Assembly: GCA_900541055.1 (NCBI GenBank) | Contig: UQHZ01000003.1 | Coordinates: 1 to 64,000 of the forward strand | From: an uncultured Collinsella sp. | GTDB lineage: Bacteria; Actinomycetota; Coriobacteriia; Coriobacteriales; Coriobacteriaceae | Length of the DNA stretch: 64,000 bases | Direction: 5' to 3' | Part shown: piece after piece, positions 50,351 through 58,794 of the stretch | Position numbering within the stretch: the stretch's first letter is position 1 | How the letters are laid out: the number at the start of each line of letters is the position of its first letter | Notes under the pieces: generated by a model | Seen by the model: the letters and a program-made list of their open reading frames with translations, nothing else | The model's database searches: none | Told to the model about the DNA's origin: nothing | Made by a program: the position numbers and the translations under genes

Positions 50351-51217
50351 ATGGATTGCCCGGTCACCGCTCGTCCCACCGTTATCGTTATCTCCGACTC
50401 GCTCGGTGATACCGCTTGTGAGGTGGTGCTTGCGGCGTCCGGGCAATTTGATGAAGGGGCTTTTCATCTCTTGCGCCTGCCCAAGGTGAACTCTGTGGAG
50501 CAGGTTAAATCGTTTGTGGGCCCGCGTGTCGATGCAGACCATCGCGATATTGCCGTGTTCCATACCATTGTCGATCCGGCGCTTCGCGCCCGCGTGCTCG
50601 ATTACCTGGGTATGCTGCATATCCGCTCGGTCGACCTGATCGGCCCGACGCTCGCCGTGCTGTCGTCGCTCATTGGCGTGCCGCCCAAGGGCGTCGCGGG
50701 CGTGATTCACAAGACCGATGACCGCTATTTTCATCGTATCGAGGCCATGGAGTATTTCGTTGAGCACGATGACGGGCGCGGCTGCGACGATCTGTCGGTT
50801 GCCGATATCGTGCTGCTGGGCGTATCCCGTACGTCCAAGACGCCGCTGTCGATGTATCTGGCCTATCAAGGCTACAAGGTTGCCAATGTTCCTTTGGCCC
50901 ATGGCATGGAGCCGCCGAAGTCAATTTACGAGGTCGACCCGATGCGCCTGTTCGGCCTGGTTTCAACCGTCGACGTTATTTCTGAGATTCGCGATAGCCG
51001 CTTAGGCGATGATTACGCGCGCGCCGTCGCCGGCTCCTATGCCGAGCCTGAGAGTGTGCGCAGCGAGCTCGAGGAAGCCCGTGCCCTCATGAAGCGCCTG
51101 GGCTGCTTTGTGGTGCGTACCGACGGCAAGGCCATCGAGGAAAGCGCTGCCGAGATCATCAGCCACTTGGAGGAAATCCAAGAAGCCCGCGCCCGCCGCG
51201 CCGCCCGCCGTACCTAA
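50351..51217 (+). CDS. ppsR: Pyruvate, phosphate dikinase regulatory protein
   Basis: A DUF299-family bifunctional kinase/phosphorylase of 288 residues that controls PPDK by ADP-dependent phosphorylation and Pi-dependent dephosphorylation of a Thr near the catalytic His. VISDSLGDTACEV is the family start, FHTIVDPALR follows, and the P-loop-like motif is GVSRTSKTPLSMYLA. It lies just before its target ppdK. ATG 50351 has AAAAGGAG upstream. Confidence 0.95.
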   Translation: MDCPVTARPTVIVISDSLGDTACEVVLAASGQFDEGAFHLLRLPKVNSVEQVKSFVGPRVDADHRDIAVFHTIVDPALRARVLDYLGMLHIRSVDLIGPTLAVLSSLIGVPPKGVAGVIHKTDDRYFHRIEAMEYFVEHDDGRGCDDLSVADIVLLGVSRTSKTPLSMYLAYQGYKVANVPLAHGMEPPKSIYEVDPMRLFGLVSTVDVISEIRDSRLGDDYARAVAGSYAEPESVRSELEEARALMKRLGCFVVRTDGKAIEESAAEIISHLEEIQEARARRAARRT

Positions 51218-51261
51218 TAGTAGTGGCATTTTGATAAAGCGATTTAGCAAAAACATCGCAC

Positions 51262-51291
51262 TTGACCTGCTTTTTATTGCAGTGGTATCTT
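51262..51291 (+). promoter_or_regulatory. Promoter of ppdK
   Basis: TTGACC (51262-51267) and TATCTT (51286-51291) with an 18-base spacer. It leaves a leader of about 165 bases before ppdK, so ppdK can be made apart from ppsR. Confidence 0.65.
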
Positions 51292-51305
51292 CATAAGGTA
51301 ACCAC

Positions 51306-51344
51306 CTTTACCTACCGTTTACCGCCAGTTTTAGCACGTTTACC
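51306..51344 (+). repeat. Three phased TTTACC heptamers downstream of the ppdK promoter
   Basis: CTTTACC (51306), GTTTACC (51317) and GTTTACC (51338) start 11 and 21 bases apart, about one and two helical turns, on the same DNA face. They lie just after the probable transcription start and could be an operator. Confidence 0.45.
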
Positions 51345-51466
51345 AAACCGCGCATCCTCTGCTTAAGCCCGCTCAAAACCCGCCGTATAGTTCCCTCACG
51401 CCCCGCATCTGGCGGGTCGATTCGTTACCACGGTCGTGCGCGTAAGTGCATGGAAGGGGAAGTATC

Positions 51467-54217
51467 GTGAGCGATTGCAAGAGGGTTTACCGTTTTGGAA
51501 CCGACGCCCAGGGCACCTGTGTCACTGAGGGCGACAAGTCCATGAACTTCGTGCTTGGCGGCAAGGGCGCAAACCTTGCCGAGATGAGCCGCATCGGCCT
51601 GCCGGTTCCCGGTGGCTTTACCATTACCTGCCAGACTTGCGTCGAGTACTCCGGTGCCGGCAACGTGTGGCCCGAGGGCGCACTCGATGAGATCGTTGCT
51701 GCCGAGGCGGACCTCGAGGCCCGCTGCGGCAAGAAGCTCGGCGACGCCTCCGATCCGCTGCTCGTGTCGGTTCGTTCGGGCGCTCCGTTCTCCATGCCCG
51801 GCATGATGGACACGGTCCTCAACTTAGGCCTCAACGACGACTCCGTTCAGGGGCTCATCGCCCAGACGCAAAATCCGCGTTTTGCTTGGGATAGCTACCG
51901 CCGCTTTATTCAGATGTTCTCCAACGTCGTTATGGGCGTTGACGCCGACCTGTTCGAGAACGCGCTGACCCAGGCACGCCTGGTCGCTGGCGTCCGCGTC
52001 GACTCCGAGCTTTCGGCCGAGGATCTGCAGGAGCTCGTCGAGACCTTCAAGGGGATCTTCTCCGAGAACGTCGAGGCCGCCCTGTACCCCGAGCTCGAGG
52101 TTGTCGATGGCAAGCCCGTCTTCCCGCACGACCCTGAGCTTCAGCTGCGTCTTGCCATCCAGGCCGTCTTTGGCAGCTGGATGAACGAGCGCGCCTGCAT
52201 CTACCGCAAACAGCACGGCATCTCCGACGAGCTCGGTACTGCCGTCAACGTTCAGGCCATGGCCTTTGGCAACAAGGGTGAGACCTCCGCGACCGGCGTC
52301 GCCTTTACGCGCAACCCGGCCGACGGCACTAAGGAGTTCTACGGCGACTTTCTGGTCAACGCCCAGGGCGAGGATGTCGTCGCCGGCATCCGCAACACCG
52401 AGCCCATCGCCGACCTCAAGACCACCCCGGGCCTCGAGTCCGCAGGTGAGGAGCTCGAGCGCGTGTTCCTGACGCTCGAGGATCACTATCGCGACATGTG
52501 CGATATCGAGTTCACCATCGAGCAGGGCAAGCTCTGGATGCTCCAGACCCGCGTGGGCAAACGTACCGCAACCGCCGCTCTGCGCATCGCCATCGAAATG
52601 GTCGAGGAGGGCCTGATCATCCGCGAGGAGGCTGTGAACCGTATCGATCCCGCGCAACTCGACCAGCTCCTGCACCCGCAGTTTGACGCCTCCAAGAAGT
52701 ACGAGGCTCTGGCCAGCGGTCTTAACGCCAGCCCCGGTGCCGCCGTGGGTGAGGTTGTGTTCTCGAGTGATGACGCCGTCGCGCGCGCCAACGAGGGCCA
52801 CAAGGTCATCCTGGTTCGTTGGGAGACCAACCCCGACGACCTGAAGGGTATGGTTGCCGCCGAGGGCATCCTGACCAGCCACGGTGGCAAGACGAGTCAT
52901 GCCGCCGTTATCGCCCGCGGCATGGGTACGCCTTGCGTCTGCGGCGTCGAGCGCTTCCACATCGATGCCGCCGAGAAGGTCGTGCGCATCGAGGGCAGCG
53001 ACCGCGTGCTGCGCGAGGGTGATGTCATCTCCATCGACGGCACCCAGGGTATCGTCGTCGACGGCGCCGTTGATCTGGTTTCGGCCGAGCTCACCGGCGA
53101 TCTGGACACCATCCTGTCCTGGGCCGACGAGATCCGTCTGGACGAGACCGACGGTCACGCCAACCACGTGCGCGTCAACGCCGACAACCCCGAGGACGCC
53201 GCGCTCGCACTCGAGTTTGGTGCCGAGGCCATCGGCCTATGCCGCACCGAGCACATGTTCCTGGGTGACCGTAAGAACATCATCCAGAGCTTTATCCTGT
53301 CTGACGATGAGACCGTGAAGCAGCAGGCCCTGGCCGACCTGCTCAAGGTTCAGACCGAGGACTTTCTGGCGATGTTCAAGACCATGTCCGGTCGCGATGC
53401 GGTCGTCCGCCTGCTCGATCCGCCGCTTCATGAGTTCCTGGATAATCCTCGCGAGCTCGAGGTCGCCATCACCAAGAAGGAAGCCGCTGGCGCCAGCGAG
53501 GAAGAGCTTGCCGTCCTGCGCACCCGCCTGCGTCGTATCGACGGCATGGTCGAGTCGAACCCCATGCTCGGCCTACGCGGCGTGCGCCTGTCCGTCGTCT
53601 TTAGCGATCTGCCGCTCATGCAGGTCCGCGCCGTCGCCACGGCTGCCGCCCGCCTTATCAAGGAGGGCGTCGACCCGCGCCCCGAGATTATGGTCCCGCT
53701 CGTTTCCATTACGGCCGAGCATGTTCAGACCCGCGAGGTTATCGAGCGCGTGATCGCCGAGGTTTCCGTCGAAGAAGGCGTCGAGCTCAATATTCCCGTG
53801 GGCACGATGCTCGAGCTGCCGCGCGCCTGCATGGTCGCTGACGAGATCGCCCATCACGCAGACTTCTTCTGCTTTGGCACCAACGACCTCACCCAGACGA
53901 CCTTCGGTTTCTCGCGTGACGACGCCGAGGCTAAGTTCATCCCGCTGTACATGCATAAGAAGATCTTGAAGGACAATCCCTTCGAGACCATCGATACGGC
54001 GGTGCTCGAGCTGGTGCGCATGGCCGTCGAGAAGGGCCGAGCCACCAACCCCGACATGCACTTTGGCGTGTGCGGCGAGCACGGCGGCGACCCCAAGTCC
54101 ATCAAGGGCCTGTTTAACGTGGCCGACGTGGACTACGTGTCCTGCTCGCCCTACCGCGTGCCCCTCGCACGCCTGGCTGCCGCTCAAGCCAAGCTCGAGG
54201 CCAAGCGTTCCGCCTAA
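51467..54217 (+). CDS. ppdK: Pyruvate, phosphate dikinase
   Basis: PPDK interconverts PEP, AMP and PPi with pyruvate, ATP and Pi. The ~916 residues have the nucleotide domain (FVLGGKGANLAEM; RSGAPFSMPGMMDTVLNLGLN), a swivel domain with the phosphorylated His in GGKTSHAAVIARGMGTPCV, and a PEP barrel with IGLCRTEHMF and FGVCGEHGGDP (catalytic Cys). I prefer GTG 51467, eight bases after GGAAGGGG; the frame opens at 51446. The neighbouring ppsR indicates phosphorylation control. It may serve glycolysis or gluconeogenesis in an anaerobe. Confidence 0.96.
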   Translation: MSDCKRVYRFGTDAQGTCVTEGDKSMNFVLGGKGANLAEMSRIGLPVPGGFTITCQTCVEYSGAGNVWPEGALDEIVAAEADLEARCGKKLGDASDPLLVSVRSGAPFSMPGMMDTVLNLGLNDDSVQGLIAQTQNPRFAWDSYRRFIQMFSNVVMGVDADLFENALTQARLVAGVRVDSELSAEDLQELVETFKGIFSENVEAALYPELEVVDGKPVFPHDPELQLRLAIQAVFGSWMNERACIYRKQHGISDELGTAVNVQAMAFGNKGETSATGVAFTRNPADGTKEFYGDFLVNAQGEDVVAGIRNTEPIADLKTTPGLESAGEELERVFLTLEDHYRDMCDIEFTIEQGKLWMLQTRVGKRTATAALRIAIEMVEEGLIIREEAVNRIDPAQLDQLLHPQFDASKKYEALASGLNASPGAAVGEVVFSSDDAVARANEGHKVILVRWETNPDDLKGMVAAEGILTSHGGKTSHAAVIARGMGTPCVCGVERFHIDAAEKVVRIEGSDRVLREGDVISIDGTQGIVVDGAVDLVSAELTGDLDTILSWADEIRLDETDGHANHVRVNADNPEDAALALEFGAEAIGLCRTEHMFLGDRKNIIQSFILSDDETVKQQALADLLKVQTEDFLAMFKTMSGRDAVVRLLDPPLHEFLDNPRELEVAITKKEAAGASEEELAVLRTRLRRIDGMVESNPMLGLRGVRLSVVFSDLPLMQVRAVATAAARLIKEGVDPRPEIMVPLVSITAEHVQTREVIERVIAEVSVEEGVELNIPVGTMLELPRACMVADEIAHHADFFCFGTNDLTQTTFGFSRDDAEAKFIPLYMHKKILKDNPFETIDTAVLELVRMAVEKGRATNPDMHFGVCGEHGGDPKSIKGLFNVADVDYVSCSPYRVPLARLAAAQAKLEAKRSA

Positions 54218-54255
54218 CGTTTTGGGTTTAGACGCCTAGCGTAGCCCCCTTCATG

Positions 54256-54283
54256 CCGCCCGTCTCATTCGTGAGACGGGCGG
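54256..54283 (+). terminator. Terminator after ppdK with a TTCG tetraloop
   Basis: CCGCCCGTCTCA and TGAGACGGGCGG form a perfect 12-bp stem around TTCG. The T run is poor (TTATCAT). Confidence 0.75.
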
Positions 54284-54329
54284 TTATCATGTGCGGGTTT
54301 TGTCTTTTTGTCTGCGTAAAAAATTGTTC

Positions 54330-54357
54330 TTGCAGCAGAAACCCGCGCGTGTATACT
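54330..54357 (+). promoter_or_regulatory. Promoter of rplS
   Basis: TTGCAG (54330-54335) and TATACT (54352-54357) with a 16-base spacer, 70 bases before rplS. Confidence 0.65.
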
Positions 54358-54426
54358 CGAATACGTTTGTTCAACTACGTGCCGGCCAAGGTGGTACGGC
54401 ACCTCTAGAAGAGTAAGGAATTGCAC

Positions 54427-54768
54427 ATGGATTACATCCGCGCAATCGAGCGTCAGCAGATCCGCGAGGACATTCCTCAGGTTCGCGTCGCCGACAACGT
54501 CAAGGTTCACTACCGCATTAAGGAAGGCGACCGCGAGCGCATCCAGGTCTTCCAGGGCGACGTCATCCGCATGGCCGGCGCCGGTGCCCGCGAGACCTTC
54601 ACCGTCCGCAAGATGTCCTTCGGTGTCGGTGTTGAGCGTACCTTCCCGCTTCACAGCCCGAAGATCGCCAAGCTCGAGGTCGTTCGTCATGGTCGCGTCC
54701 GTCGCGCCAAGCTGTACTACCTCCGCGACAAGGTGGGCAAGGCTGCTCGCATCCCCGAGAAGCGCTAA
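54427..54768 (+). CDS. rplS: 50S ribosomal protein L19
   Basis: A 113-residue L19 at the subunit interface. ATG 54427 has AAGGA upstream; the frame opens at TTG 54421. IPQVRVADNVKVHYRIKEGDRERIQVFQG is family-typical, as is VRRAKLYYLRDKVGKAARI at the end. It is transcribed alone, between its own promoter and terminator, and not with rpsP-trmD as in many bacteria. Confidence 0.97.
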   Translation: MDYIRAIERQQIREDIPQVRVADNVKVHYRIKEGDRERIQVFQGDVIRMAGAGARETFTVRKMSFGVGVERTFPLHSPKIAKLEVVRHGRVRRAKLYYLRDKVGKAARIPEKR

Positions 54769-54803
54769 GAAGATCGCAGTGTCTGTCCACTCGTTTGGAC
54801 GTA

Positions 54804-54832
54804 AGGGTCACCTTCGGGTGGCCCTTCTTTTT
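54804..54832 (+). terminator. Intrinsic terminator after rplS
   Basis: AAGGGTCACC and GGTGGCCCTT pair (one wobble) around a TTCG tetraloop, followed by CTTTTTAT. Confidence 0.9.
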
Positions 54833-54861
54833 ATCTGATTTGCATGCAAGGAGGGCCTGGT

Positions 54862-55650
54862 ATGGCCAACATGACGAGCTCGGTTTCGGCATCGCAGGTT
54901 GCCGGTGAGTTGGCGAGCGCTACGTTTGAGGAGATTCCTGCCCTCGTGGAGCATTATCGCGAGGACCCGCGCCAGCAGGTGATCAAGGCTTGCGAGCGTG
55001 CTCTTAAGCGCCATGCCAAGGAGCTTGCCGAGCGCGAGCGCGTCAATGACATGTACGAGCTTATGCATGGGCTTGGCGGCGATGGGGTGGTCGTTGGTGT
55101 CGACGAGGTGGGTCGCGGATCGGTGGCCGGTCCTTTGACGGTATGCGCCGTCTGCCTTCCCATGGAACCGCGCGTCTGGGGTATCAACGATTCCAAAAAG
55201 CTCACGCCCGCGCGCCGCGAGTTGCTCTCAGTGAAGATTGCCGAGGTGGCGACGGCGATCGGTTTTTGCCATATCGCGCCTAAGGATATCGATGAGATGG
55301 GCATGGCCCGCGCAATCCGCGCTGCCGTTGTGGGCGCCGTGGCCGATACGGGGCTCGAGCCCGACTGCGTCCTCATGGACGGTAACCCCTTGGGCGCCGT
55401 TCCCAACGAGCGCGATGTGGTGAAGGGCGATGCCAAGATCGCCTGCATCGCCGCGGCGTCCATCATGGCCAAGGTCACGCGTGACGAGATGATGGTCGAG
55501 TACGACGCCGAGTACCCCGAGTACCATCTGGCCGAGTCGAAGGGCTATGCGAGCCCCGAGCACATCGAGGCCATTCGCAAACATGGACTTTGTCCGCTGC
55601 ACCGCGTGAGCTTTTGCGGAAACTTTCTGCAGACTGAGCGCCTTTTCTAG
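54862..55650 (+). CDS. rnhB: Ribonuclease HII
   Basis: RNase HII cuts RNA in RNA-DNA hybrids, including single ribonucleotides. The 262 residues have a ~75-residue helical N-terminal extension, then the catalytic VGVDEVGRGSVAGPL (Asp and Glu), DSKKLTPARR, and VLMDGNPLG. KGDAKIACIAAASIMAKVTRD is the usual basic stretch. ATG 54862 follows AAGGAGGG. A terminator follows the gene. Confidence 0.96.
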   Translation: MANMTSSVSASQVAGELASATFEEIPALVEHYREDPRQQVIKACERALKRHAKELAERERVNDMYELMHGLGGDGVVVGVDEVGRGSVAGPLTVCAVCLPMEPRVWGINDSKKLTPARRELLSVKIAEVATAIGFCHIAPKDIDEMGMARAIRAAVVGAVADTGLEPDCVLMDGNPLGAVPNERDVVKGDAKIACIAAASIMAKVTRDEMMVEYDAEYPEYHLAESKGYASPEHIEAIRKHGLCPLHRVSFCGNFLQTERLF

Positions 55651-55700
55651 GTCAATTGTGGAGACAGGGACCTCTGGGGTTTTATAAACCTGCTGGTAGC

Positions 55701-55741
55701 GGGCCGTATGCAACACCATTGCTGCGTACGGCCCGTTTTTT
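55701..55741 (+). terminator. Intrinsic terminator after rnhB
   Basis: CGGGCCGTA (55701-55709) pairs with TACGGCCCG (55728-55736), followed by TTTTT. It separates rnhB from the yraN-comM-dprA group. Confidence 0.88.
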
Positions 55742-55839
55742 GACGGCATTTGGTCAGCTTTTGGTTTGCTTCCGGTACTTACCCGCATGAAAGGTGCTCT
55801 CATCATCGGGGCAATGCAGTGTGCGGGAAAGGAGACCCC

Positions 55840-56325
55840 ATGAGTGCCGCAAGCAAAAAGAGTAAGACGCAGCAGCTCAAGGAGTGTTGGGAAAACGGCA
55901 AGCTCGACTGCGGGGCGATGACGCCCGAGTTTATCAAGGGACTCAGTCCTCGCGAGCTGGGCATGCTGGGCGAGCTGATCACCATCGACTACTTTAACGA
56001 GCGCGGCTACACCTTGCTGGAGCAGGGTTATCGTTGCACCGAGGGCGAGGCCGACCTGGTGCTGCTCGATGAGCTCGACGACGTCGTGGTGATGGCCGAG
56101 GTCAAGACCAGACGCGTTGCGCTGGATTGCAGCACGCGGGTCTTTCCCGAGGAGGCCGTGGACGCCCAAAAGCAACGTCGCTACCGCCGCATCGCAAGTT
56201 GCTATCTCATGGAGCATTATCCGCTCAAGGCGATTCGCTTCGATGCCGTGGGCGTTACCATTCGCGGCGGGCATATCGCCGAGATCGAGCACCAGTACAA
56301 CGCGTTCGATTGGCAGGTGTCGTGA
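55840..56325 (+). CDS. yraN: YraN/UPF0102 family nuclease-fold protein
   Basis: A 161-residue protein of the UPF0102 family, predicted Holliday-junction-resolvase-like endonuclease fold. The core motif is EGEADLVLLDELDDVVVMAEVKTRR (split here over residues ~68-92: the E-x-D and E-x-K of the PD-(D/E)XK type). ATG 55840 follows GAAAGGAGA; the frame opens earlier at 55750. About 45 residues precede the usual family start. It overlaps comM (TGATG). Confidence 0.9.
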   Translation: MSAASKKSKTQQLKECWENGKLDCGAMTPEFIKGLSPRELGMLGELITIDYFNERGYTLLEQGYRCTEGEADLVLLDELDDVVVMAEVKTRRVALDCSTRVFPEEAVDAQKQRRYRRIASCYLMEHYPLKAIRFDAVGVTIRGGHIAEIEHQYNAFDWQVS

Positions 56326-57848
56326 TGGCGTTCGAGACGTTTGCCGTTCACGCGGCCTGCATCCGCGGCGTCGAGGCGATTCCCGTCACGGTCGAGGTCT
56401 CGCTTGCCGGCGGCGTTCCGGGCATCCAGATGCTCGGCATACCGAGTATGGAGGTGATGGAGTCGCGCGGTCGTATTCGCTGCGCGATGCGCTCCGCCGG
56501 GTTCGAGATCCCGCGCTCGGGCATTACGGTCAATCTGGCGCCCGGCGATATCCGCAAGACCGGTAGCGGCTTTGATCTGCCCATCGCCATCGCGGTATTG
56601 GCGGCCGATGGGCAGATTCCCCGCGACAACCTCGATCGTTGTCTTATCGCTGGTGAGCTTGGCTTGGACGGTACGGTGCTTCCTGTCAAGGGCGAGGTGG
56701 CGTTTCAGTTATTGGCGCGTGATTTGGGGCTGTCCTTTATCGCCGGCAGGTCAGACCAGCATGTGCCACTCGCGGGCGTGGATTGCGGATTCATCGATCA
56801 TTTGTCTCAGCTTGCTCATGGTATGGGCGATGCCGCGCGGCACTACTTGGATTCCGAGGGCGTCGAGGCGACCTTTGAGCCTGAGCTCGACTATGCCGAC
56901 GTGCTGGGGCAGGAAGTCGCTAAACGCGGCATGGCGCTTGCGGCGGCAGGAGAACTCGGCTTGCTCATGATCGGGTCTCCGGGATCGGGCAAGACGATGC
57001 TCGCACGCCGTATGACCGGCATCCTGCCCGAGCTTTCCGTTGAGGATCAGCAGGAGGCACTGTGCATCCATTCGGTTTTGGGTGAGAACATTGATGGCTT
57101 GTTGGCGGGGCACCGCCCCTTCCGCAGTCCCCACCACAGTATTTCGACCGCAGGCCTTATCGGCGGCGGGCGCCCGGTGCACCCGGGTGAGATCAGCCTT
57201 GCTCATGGCGGCGTGCTCTTTTTGGACGAGCTTGCCGAGTTTCCCACTGGCGTGCTGCAGACGCTGCGTCAGCCCATCGAGCGCGGCTACGTGAGGATCG
57301 TACGCGTCGACGGGGCTTTTACCTTCCCGTCGCGCTTTCAGCTGCTGGCTGCGAGCAATCCCTGCCCCTGCGGCTTTTTGGGCGATCGCGAGGTGCCGTG
57401 TCGCTGCTCGGCGGCGATGGTCGAGCGCTATCGGTCTAAACTGCGCGGTCCTTTGGCCGACCGTATCGACATGATGATCGATGTGACCCGTCCCGACCCT
57501 CAAGTGATTATCGAGGGTGCGGAGGGCATGTCGTCGGCCGAGTTACGTGACTACGTTGTGCGCGGTCGCGCCTTTCGCGCTTGGCGCGAATCCCGCATGG
57601 ACGATGCGGATGCCGAGGCCGAGGATGACGAGACACGGTCCATTGACGGCGTCGTTTCGACCTTTGAGCTCGATGATGCGGCGGAGAAGTGTGTGCTCGG
57701 CCTGTCGAAGCGCACGCATCTCACAGGGCGTGGCATCGTGCGCCTTGTTCGCATTGCGCGCACGATCGCAGATGTCGCCGAGAGCGAGCAGGTGACGCAG
57801 GACCACGTGCTCGAGGCGGCGATGTACCAGGGAAGGAGGGACCAATGA
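56325..57848 (+). CDS. comM: ComM/YifB-type Mg-chelatase-like AAA+ ATPase
   Basis: A 507-residue AAA+ protein of the ComM/YifB family; ComM is a helicase that extends strand integration in natural transformation. The N-terminal domain reads VEVSLAGGVPGIQMLGIP and GIVNLAP-like ITVNLAPGDIRKTGSGFDLPIA. Walker A GSPGSGKTML, FRSPHHSIS, Walker B GGVLFLDELAEF and a zinc-like AASNPCPCGFLGD follow. ATG 56325 overlaps the yraN stop by one base; dprA follows, suggesting DNA-uptake processing or recombination. Confidence 0.95.
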   Translation: MAFETFAVHAACIRGVEAIPVTVEVSLAGGVPGIQMLGIPSMEVMESRGRIRCAMRSAGFEIPRSGITVNLAPGDIRKTGSGFDLPIAIAVLAADGQIPRDNLDRCLIAGELGLDGTVLPVKGEVAFQLLARDLGLSFIAGRSDQHVPLAGVDCGFIDHLSQLAHGMGDAARHYLDSEGVEATFEPELDYADVLGQEVAKRGMALAAAGELGLLMIGSPGSGKTMLARRMTGILPELSVEDQQEALCIHSVLGENIDGLLAGHRPFRSPHHSISTAGLIGGGRPVHPGEISLAHGGVLFLDELAEFPTGVLQTLRQPIERGYVRIVRVDGAFTFPSRFQLLAASNPCPCGFLGDREVPCRCSAAMVERYRSKLRGPLADRIDMMIDVTRPDPQVIIEGAEGMSSAELRDYVVRGRAFRAWRESRMDDADAEAEDDETRSIDGVVSTFELDDAAEKCVLGLSKRTHLTGRGIVRLVRIARTIADVAESEQVTQDHVLEAAMYQGRRDQ

Positions 57849-58780
57849 TGGCTGAGGGGACCTTCGAGCTGCATCCAGGTGACGCGTTGTATCCCGAGAC
57901 CGTTTTGGAGCTTTCTGATGTACCTCAGACGCTCTATGTGCGCGGCAACCCCGAGGCGCTTTCGACGCCCGCGCTCTCCATCATCGGTGCACGAAAGGCC
58001 TCGCCGTATGGTCTTGCCGTGGCAGAGCTTGCGGCGAAGGTGGCGGTTGAGGCGGGAGTGACGGTAGTTTCGGGCGGTGCGGTCGGTTGTGACCAGGCCT
58101 CGGGTTGGGCTGCGGTCAACGCCGGCGGCAAACACGTTGTGGTGCTGGGGACGGGCGCCGACGTGGTCTACCCGCGTTCGAGCGCGGGGCTCATCGCGCG
58201 CACGATCGATACGGGCGGCGCGGTCGTGTCCATCTCGCCTTGGGGCATGGGGCCGCGCAAGTTTGCCTTTCCGCGGCGTAACCGGGTGATTGCCGCGCTT
58301 TCACAGGCGCTTTTCGTGTCGGAGGCCGGCATGCCCTCGGGCACGTTTTCGACGGCGGAGGCCGCCATGGACCTGGGACGCGAACTGCTTGCGGTACCGG
58401 GCTCCATTTTGTCACCCGAGTCGCGCGGGACCAACTACCTCATCGCCAACGGGGCCTGCTGCATTGTCGACGAGGAATCCATCGAGATGGCCATCTCGCG
58501 AATTTACGGCACCCTGCGCTATTCGCGTCCCGATGCGCCCGGTATCGCCGATCTGGACCCCGCGCAGCAGGCCGTGATGCATGCCCTCATCGCCTCGCCG
58601 CTCAAGGTCGACGACATCGCGGCACTCGTCTCGCTCGATGCCGTCGGCGTGCTCAAGCTCCTGGGGTCGCTCGAGCTCGAGGGCCTCATCGAGCGCATGA
58701 TGGATGGAAGGTATGCGCCCTCCAAGTTTGCCCTTCACGCCCAGACGCCCTTCGGTCACAATGGAAAACGTGTCAATTAG
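57845..58780 (+). CDS. dprA: DNA-processing protein DprA
   Basis: DprA loads RecA onto incoming single-stranded DNA. The 311-residue protein has the Rossmann-like fold with SIIGARKASPYGL, VVSGGAVGCDQASGWAAV, VVLGTGADVVYP, FPRRNRVIAALS and PSGTFSTAEAAMDLGRELLAVPG, then a C-terminal winged helix (~250-300). It lacks a clear N-terminal SAM/HhH domain. The ATG overlaps comM by four bases (ATGA), with GGAGG upstream. Confidence 0.95.
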   Translation: MMAEGTFELHPGDALYPETVLELSDVPQTLYVRGNPEALSTPALSIIGARKASPYGLAVAELAAKVAVEAGVTVVSGGAVGCDQASGWAAVNAGGKHVVVLGTGADVVYPRSSAGLIARTIDTGGAVVSISPWGMGPRKFAFPRRNRVIAALSQALFVSEAGMPSGTFSTAEAAMDLGRELLAVPGSILSPESRGTNYLIANGACCIVDEESIEMAISRIYGTLRYSRPDAPGIADLDPAQQAVMHALIASPLKVDDIAALVSLDAVGVLKLLGSLELEGLIERMMDGRYAPSKFALHAQTPFGHNGKRVN

Positions 58781-58794
58781 AAAGGTGTTTGCAG

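Noticed and set aside
47314..50379. A 1021-codon open frame on the minus strand opposite glyQ-glyS
   Set aside because: It is antisense to two clear GlyRS genes, is low-complexity Gly/Val/Leu-rich and follows from their GC-rich codon bias. No family resemblance was seen.
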